A DNA stretch of 27,943 nucleotides from Euryarchaeota archaeon UBA13 (GTDB lineage Archaea > Thermoplasmatota > Poseidoniia > Poseidoniales > Poseidoniaceae). The translations under genes and the position numbers were made by a program. The DNA lies in the NCBI GenBank assembly GCA_002495945.1, contig DAHU01000044.1, positions 1-27,943 of the forward strand, read 5' to 3'. Shown one piece after another: positions 24,247 to 27,943 of this stretch; within the stretch, counting starts at the first letter, position 1; every line of letters starts with the position of its first letter. The notes beneath the pieces were generated by a model. That model made no database searches, was not told where the DNA came from, and saw only the letters and a program-made list of their open reading frames with translations.

Positions 24247-25378
24247 AATCTGTCGCAGTTTTCCATTCCTCGAGCCAGTCTTGCATTTCTTCATTGATTC
24301 TTTCAATATCTATGTCAGCATTTTCAGCAGGGGTGTCGGAATGATATCTGTAGCCGTCGGTTTCAGGCAGTTCATATCCTTCTAAGACTGGATACATCAG
24401 ATTATTTTCTGGCATCTGTGCATTGATTTCTGGGCTCAGTAAATATTCGATAAAGAGTTCAGCCGCAATGATATTTGCTGCACCGTTAACGATTCCAGTA
24501 TATTCTACTTGCTGAATTGTTGCTTTTGGCAAAACAAGCGATGTCGAATGGGTATAGTTTCCACCGTAATAAGCCTCCACTCCTGGTGATTGGCAGTAGG
24601 ATACAGTTATGTGTGCATCGCCAATGTATCCAGTAGTGTATTCACCATACCCTCCGGTGTAATGAGTCTCATATGCTTCAGTCCAGCCCGAAGTAAATAT
24701 TGCGTCATTCTCGGCCATAGCCTTCCACCAATCGAATGCGTTGGTATTTTCATCATCATCATTTTCGAAGTAATCGATTGTTGCGACCATAAATGATCTA
24801 CCGGGGGACGAGGTTATTGGCGAGGGGAATGCAGTTTTACCCTTCCATACCTCATCTGTTAAGTCCCATAGGGATGTAGGCTCAGTAACGTTTTCTCCAT
24901 CAACAAAGTCTTCATCATAATTCAAGCAAACGGGACCTTGGTCAAATGGAACTGCTAAAGGTCCAGAATATGGCTCTAAAGCACTTGAGCTAATGTTTTG
25001 ATAATTATCGTTGCTAGTGTATATAGTATCTCTCAACAAGCAATTTTCGATAGCAGTTTGCAGATATGTGTTGTCTAATCCAATCATCAAGTCTGCTTGT
25101 TGGGCATTTTTGGTAAGCATCATTTGGTCTAATATGCCTCCAGCATCATCTTCTTTGATAAATTCGACTTCATAACCGGTTTCGTTAGTGAATTCTTCTA
25201 TCATGCTGTCGCTTAAAGCAAGCACATCATAACTAATTATTCTCAATTTTCCATCATCCTCATGCCCAGCAGGCAATACTTCACAATACAATTCTCCCTC
25301 CTCTTCGAGCGTTCCAAGGCAGCCGGCAGTTGATGCAGTTACAAGCAATAATATACACAAAATTAGTTTAGTTTTCAT
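24245..25378 (-). CDS. thiB: Thiamine-binding lipoprotein of ABC transporter
   Basis: Substrate-binding protein that captures thiamine (or its phosphates) outside the cell for ThiP. 377 residues. A lipoprotein signal peptide ends in TASTAGC (C20). The mature part follows ThiB/TbpA closely: ISYDVLALSD, ADLMIGLDNTYLQTA, PLAVPFDQGPVCLNYD, FTSGWTEAYETHY, AHITVSYCQSPGVEAYY, FIEYLLSPEINAQMPENNLMYPV and a WLEEW end. It is longer than the E. coli protein through acidic insertions, as is common for secreted archaeal proteins of salt-adapted lineages (inference). The ATG at 25378 overlaps the end of thiR by eleven bases, and the stop overlaps the thiP ribosome site. Confidence 0.9.
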   Translation of the reverse strand: MKTKLILCILLLVTASTAGCLGTLEEEGELYCEVLPAGHEDDGKLRIISYDVLALSDSMIEEFTNETGYEVEFIKEDDAGGILDQMMLTKNAQQADLMIGLDNTYLQTAIENCLLRDTIYTSNDNYQNISSSALEPYSGPLAVPFDQGPVCLNYDEDFVDGENVTEPTSLWDLTDEVWKGKTAFPSPITSSPGRSFMVATIDYFENDDDENTNAFDWWKAMAENDAIFTSGWTEAYETHYTGGYGEYTTGYIGDAHITVSYCQSPGVEAYYGGNYTHSTSLVLPKATIQQVEYTGIVNGAANIIAAELFIEYLLSPEINAQMPENNLMYPVLEGYELPETDGYRYHSDTPAENADIDIERINEEMQDWLEEWKTATD

Positions 25379-26291
25379 TAGTTACACCTCCAAATTGGCC
25401 AGCAATCAAGTGAGTACGGTCGATTAATTCCAGCGGGTTGTGTGCGAGAATGTACAAACTCGGCTCCCAACCATAACCTCCCTCATCAAGAATGATGTCA
25501 ATTTTGGAATGTGAACCGACGAGCTTACCTTTCTTGCAGGTGGCAAAAGAATAGCCAAGTTGGTCGCATATGTCTTTGACTTTGCCAACATTGACCTTTT
25601 CGTCAGTTATTTCTGGTTTTAGGTTGATAATCGAGGTTTTTGCCTCATTCATGGTGTGAGCCTGTATCAATATTGATGCGAGATGTTTAGAGACTCCAAA
25701 TGCTGGTGTCTCGTGGTGTCTGAGTTTACCATTTACAACAGCAATCCTACCTGGAAAAGATGCTACTCGTTCGTTGTTTCTAGCCCCCTTAGTGCATGAT
25801 GCAATATTCATGCCTACTGCTGGTATTATGTGTTCTATTCTCTTAACATCGAGCCTTCCGATAGCCCATTCTAGTCTCCTGAGCAGTGCGCTTTCCATTT
25901 GGCCGCTATCCAAATCCAGGCCAGTAAGTGTTTTGTCAAATCTTAAAGTTTGGTTTCCGGTAAATTGGAGTTCAATGATCAATCTTTGTCTAACCACATC
26001 TGCTTGTGCTCCGATTGCGGAAAGTGCTTGGGATAATTCACTAGACCATGAATCAATCATTGCTTCATCAGCAGACGCATTTAGCCTAATAGTAGGCTTT
26101 TGTAAGTGCCTAGATATTGTGCTTTGAGTTGAGCCAAGCATTGAGGCTATTTCGGTTTGAGACCAGCCCTTACTACGCAAATCCTTCGCCACGTGTTGGT
26201 GTAATCTGTCGAGCCACTTACTGCCTACATCGCCTAACATATTGGTGGCTAAAGACTTATTATTATTCAATATTACTAATGATTTATGCAT
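25368..26291 (-). CDS. thiR: ThiR-type thiamine regulator: HTH domain fused to ThiN domain
   Basis: 307 residues. Residues ~30-66 form a helix-turn-helix (DLRSKGWSQTEIASMLGSTQSTISRHL). The C-terminal ~150 match the ThiN domain, which in archaea is either thiamine-phosphate synthase or, in ThiR regulators, a ligand sensor: PAVGMNIASCTKGA, VASFPGRIAVVNGKL, PAFGVSKHLASILIQA, DIILDEGGYGWEPSLYILA and NPLELIDR. As the first gene of the operon it probably represses or activates thiBPQ in response to a thiamine compound and controls itself. The start ATG 26291 lies inside an inverted repeat (26286-26298). Whether the ThiN part keeps synthase activity is not clear; a ThiD partner is absent here. Confidence 0.85.
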   Translation of the reverse strand: MHKSLVILNNNKSLATNMLGDVGSKWLDRLHQHVAKDLRSKGWSQTEIASMLGSTQSTISRHLQKPTIRLNASADEAMIDSWSSELSQALSAIGAQADVVRQRLIIELQFTGNQTLRFDKTLTGLDLDSGQMESALLRRLEWAIGRLDVKRIEHIIPAVGMNIASCTKGARNNERVASFPGRIAVVNGKLRHHETPAFGVSKHLASILIQAHTMNEAKTSIINLKPEITDEKVNVGKVKDICDQLGYSFATCKKGKLVGSHSKIDIILDEGGYGWEPSLYILAHNPLELIDRTHLIAGQFGGVTNEN

Positions 26292-26298
26292 TATGCAT
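26286..26298. promoter_or_regulatory. Inverted repeat over the thiR start, candidate operator
   Basis: ATGCATTATGCAT is a perfect inverted repeat around one central base and covers the thiR start codon (26289-26291). Binding here would block the leader or early transcription of thiR-thiBPQ. Related inverted GCAT/ATGC pairs lie at 26443-26453 and 26459-26467. The link to ThiR is inference from position. Confidence 0.4.
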
Positions 26299-26558
26299 GT
26301 TGTTTTAGCGCAAAAAAACCGTAATTAGAACGATTTTTATTCATCATTTGTATGTTGATATGCTAATTTTCAGATAAACTGGCGAGATCAGGTTTTGCCG
26401 CAGCTGATATAGCGATTTTTACAAGGGATATTTTGTGTAATTGCATTACATGCCTCGAATGCATAATCAATAATTATTTACCCGAGATGAATATATTGGA
26501 TATTTTAGAGTTTTTAGATTCAATCTAACCGCATATTTCAAGGAATACGCGCGCTGGG
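26292..26558. other. Divergent intergenic region thiR / decarboxylase
   Basis: 267 bases without a gene, A/T-rich, holding both divergent promoters. It contains GCAT-TAC-ATGC (26443-26453) and ATGCATAAT (26459-26467), which resemble the repeat at the thiR start. It also holds TATA-like ATATATT (26491-26497) and GCATATTT (26531-26538, about 25 bases before the decarboxylase ATG). Reading toward thiR, AACCTGATCT (26385-26394) recalls the 3' core of a TPP riboswitch, but the CUGAGA half is missing. Confidence 0.5.
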
Positions 26559-27943
26559 ATGATATCAATGCGGGGGACCCAGTTGTCAGAGTTTCTCGAC
26601 GAATTGATGGTCAGGATTAGTTCATACATTGACACAAATGCCGATAAACAAACTAAAACGGTAGATTTCTTGCAATATGAATCTAGGAAAAGAGTCACAG
26701 ATTTGGCATTGCCCTTGGAAGGTAATGGTGTTCAAGCAGTCCTTGATGATATTGACGAGTTTCTACGACAATGTGTCAAAACTAACCGCCCCGAGTTCAT
26801 GAATCCGTTGTGGGGGGGCTTGAACCTGGCCGGATTTTCCGGCGACGTAATTGCAGCATTAACAAATCAGTCTATGTATACATACGAACTTTCACCTATT
26901 GCTACGTTAATAGAAAAGGAAATTATTCATCGAATGATGGAGATAGTTGGCTTTGCTGATGGATTTGGTACAATGACTACTGGTGGTTCCAACGGGAACA
27001 TGCTTGGAATGTTGTGTGCTCGTCAAAGCATTGACCCACTATCATCACTTAACGGATTCGACGGCACTAAATACGTCGCTTTTGTTTCTGCAGAAGCTCA
27101 CTACTCAGTGTTAATGTCGGCTAACGTTATTGGTATCGGTCATCAAAATTTAATCAAAGTGGCATGTGATCAGCGCGGCAAGATGAAACCAGACGCATTA
27201 CTTGAAGAAATTAATCGAGCAAAAGCCAACGGACAAATTCCTTTCTGTGTTATTGCTACCTCTGGAACTACTGTACGGGGTGCATTTGATCCGTTAAGAG
27301 AGATAGCAAATATCACTCATGACAATAATATTTGGTTGCACGTCGATGCCGCTTGGGGTGGTAGTTGCTTGTTCTCTAAACAACACCGCAGCCTCATGGA
27401 TGGGGTTGAATTGGCGGACAGTATTTGCTGGGATGCTCACAAAATGATGGGATTACCGTTAATTTGTAGTGTATTTCTCACTAAACACCAGTCGATACTC
27501 CGAGCAGTCTGCGCACACGGTGACTCTGCACACTATTTGTTTCATAATGATACAAGAGAAGTAGATCTTGGGCGTTATTCCTTACAGTGTGGTCGTCGGA
27601 ATGATTCGTTGAAATTATGGCTTGCCTGGCGAGAAATTGGTGATTCTGGATGGGCAAAAATGGTAGAAAGATACTGCATGTTGTCGAATTATCTCGAAGA
27701 CTTGGTGACATCATCGGAACATCTCTGTATGATGTCTGAGCGTGAATGGTCTAATATTTGCTTTAGATTTGAAATTGAAGGGCAAAACTTGAATGAGTTA
27801 AACACGGAAATTCGGAATCGAATGATGCGAGAAGGAATTCATCTGGTGAGTAGGTCGAATATCGGCGAGGATGTAGTAATTCGAGCGGTTATAGCAAATC
27901 CACTAATCGATGAGAAAGTTCTGCGCTCACTTGTTGAATCAAT
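26559..27943 (+). CDS. Group II PLP-dependent amino-acid decarboxylase (glutamate/cysteine-sulfinate/aromatic type), 3'-truncated
   Basis: PLP enzyme removing CO2 from an amino acid. The frame is open to the right edge, about 461 residues visible of an expected ~470-500. Family blocks in order are NRPEFMNPLWGGLNLAGFSG, SMYTYELSPIATLIEKEI, FGTMTTGGSNGNMLGMLCAR, ATSGTTVRGAFDP, LHVDAAWGGSCLFS (cofactor Asp) and the Schiff-base lysine in CWDAHKMMGLP (codon 27441-27443). The SMYTYE and GGSNGNM phrases resemble the glutamate / cysteine-sulfinate / diaminobutyrate branch more than archaeal MfnA. Start ATG 26559 or ATG 26568, both in frame; a TATA-like GCATATTT about 25 bases upstream favours the first. 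Divergent from thiR. The substrate cannot be fixed from sequence. Confidence 0.9.
   Translation, partial: MISMRGTQLSEFLDELMVRISSYIDTNADKQTKTVDFLQYESRKRVTDLALPLEGNGVQAVLDDIDEFLRQCVKTNRPEFMNPLWGGLNLAGFSGDVIAALTNQSMYTYELSPIATLIEKEIIHRMMEIVGFADGFGTMTTGGSNGNMLGMLCARQSIDPLSSLNGFDGTKYVAFVSAEAHYSVLMSANVIGIGHQNLIKVACDQRGKMKPDALLEEINRAKANGQIPFCVIATSGTTVRGAFDPLREIANITHDNNIWLHVDAAWGGSCLFSKQHRSLMDGVELADSICWDAHKMMGLPLICSVFLTKHQSILRAVCAHGDSAHYLFHNDTREVDLGRYSLQCGRRNDSLKLWLAWREIGDSGWAKMVERYCMLSNYLEDLVTSSEHLCMMSEREWSNICFRFEIEGQNLNELNTEIRNRMMREGIHLVSRSNIGEDVVIRAVIANPLIDEKVLRSLVES

Noticed and set aside
24233..24247. ThiB-ThiP fusion through readthrough of the in-frame TGA
   Set aside because: ThiB ends normally and a strong ribosome site overlaps the stop, so re-initiation explains the open frame better. 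A fused lipoprotein-permease would also need an odd topology.
26341..26460. TPP riboswitch upstream of thiR
   Set aside because: AACCTGATCT (minus strand, 26385-26394) resembles the 3' core, but no CUGAGA half lies upstream and the expected P1/P2/P4 pairings are not seen. Chance similarity is more likely, and ThiR offers another means of control. A covariance-model scan (Rfam TPP) would decide.

Overview
The window looks like a piece of a compact euryarchaeal chromosome, most likely from the marine Thermoplasmatota (Marine Group II / Poseidoniia-like). This is inferred from gene content, not from a marker-gene tree. Archaeal signs are a PheS of the archaeal/eukaryotic architecture, an HTH-ThiN regulator (ThiR type), a DUF835 protein, and TATA-like boxes about 27 bp upstream of several start codons (leaderless transcripts). 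These sit beside genes of bacterial flavour: kbl, folD, a ThiBPQ thiamine transporter and a eukaryote/Geobacter-type citrate synthase. Genes are packed edge to edge. No insertion sequence, CRISPR array, prophage or rRNA was seen, and no stretch above 300 bases lacks a gene.

Layout. 1-673: 3' end of kbl. 674-1977: two minus-strand membrane proteins of unknown function. 2117-6533: a translationally coupled trio, namely a DUF835 protein, a large DnaA-like AAA+ ATPase and a YkgJ-type cysteine-cluster protein. 6614-7789: citrate synthase. 7790-8941: a GDPD-family protein whose HRG motif is at the wrong end, a possible circular permutation. 9065-11333: PAP2-type membrane enzyme and TatC. 11322-14324 (minus): VOC protein, folD, a membrane protein with an acidic tail and a PHP phosphoesterase, preceded by tRNA-Thr(UGU). 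14533-17747: class I aminotransferase, a small TM/zinc-ribbon protein and pheS. 17794-19260: a thioredoxin-CcdA fusion. 19261-20001 (minus): a second PAP2 protein. 20043-26291 (minus): thiR-thiB-thiP-thiQ followed by an alpha-helical protein and an SPFH/coiled-coil/zinc-ribbon protein. 26559-end: a group II PLP decarboxylase cut by the window edge.

How the genes work together. The clearest module is thiamine uptake: ThiB binds thiamine outside the cell, ThiP is the two-lobed permease, ThiQ is the ATPase, and ThiR presumably senses a thiamine compound and controls the operon. The operon starts in a 267-base divergent region that carries GCAT/ATGC inverted repeats. The least explained module is the DUF835 / DnaA-like / YkgJ trio, held together by two ATGA overlaps. 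All four convergent gene pairs meet at zero spacing (three) or overlap (one), so no intergenic terminators are possible there.
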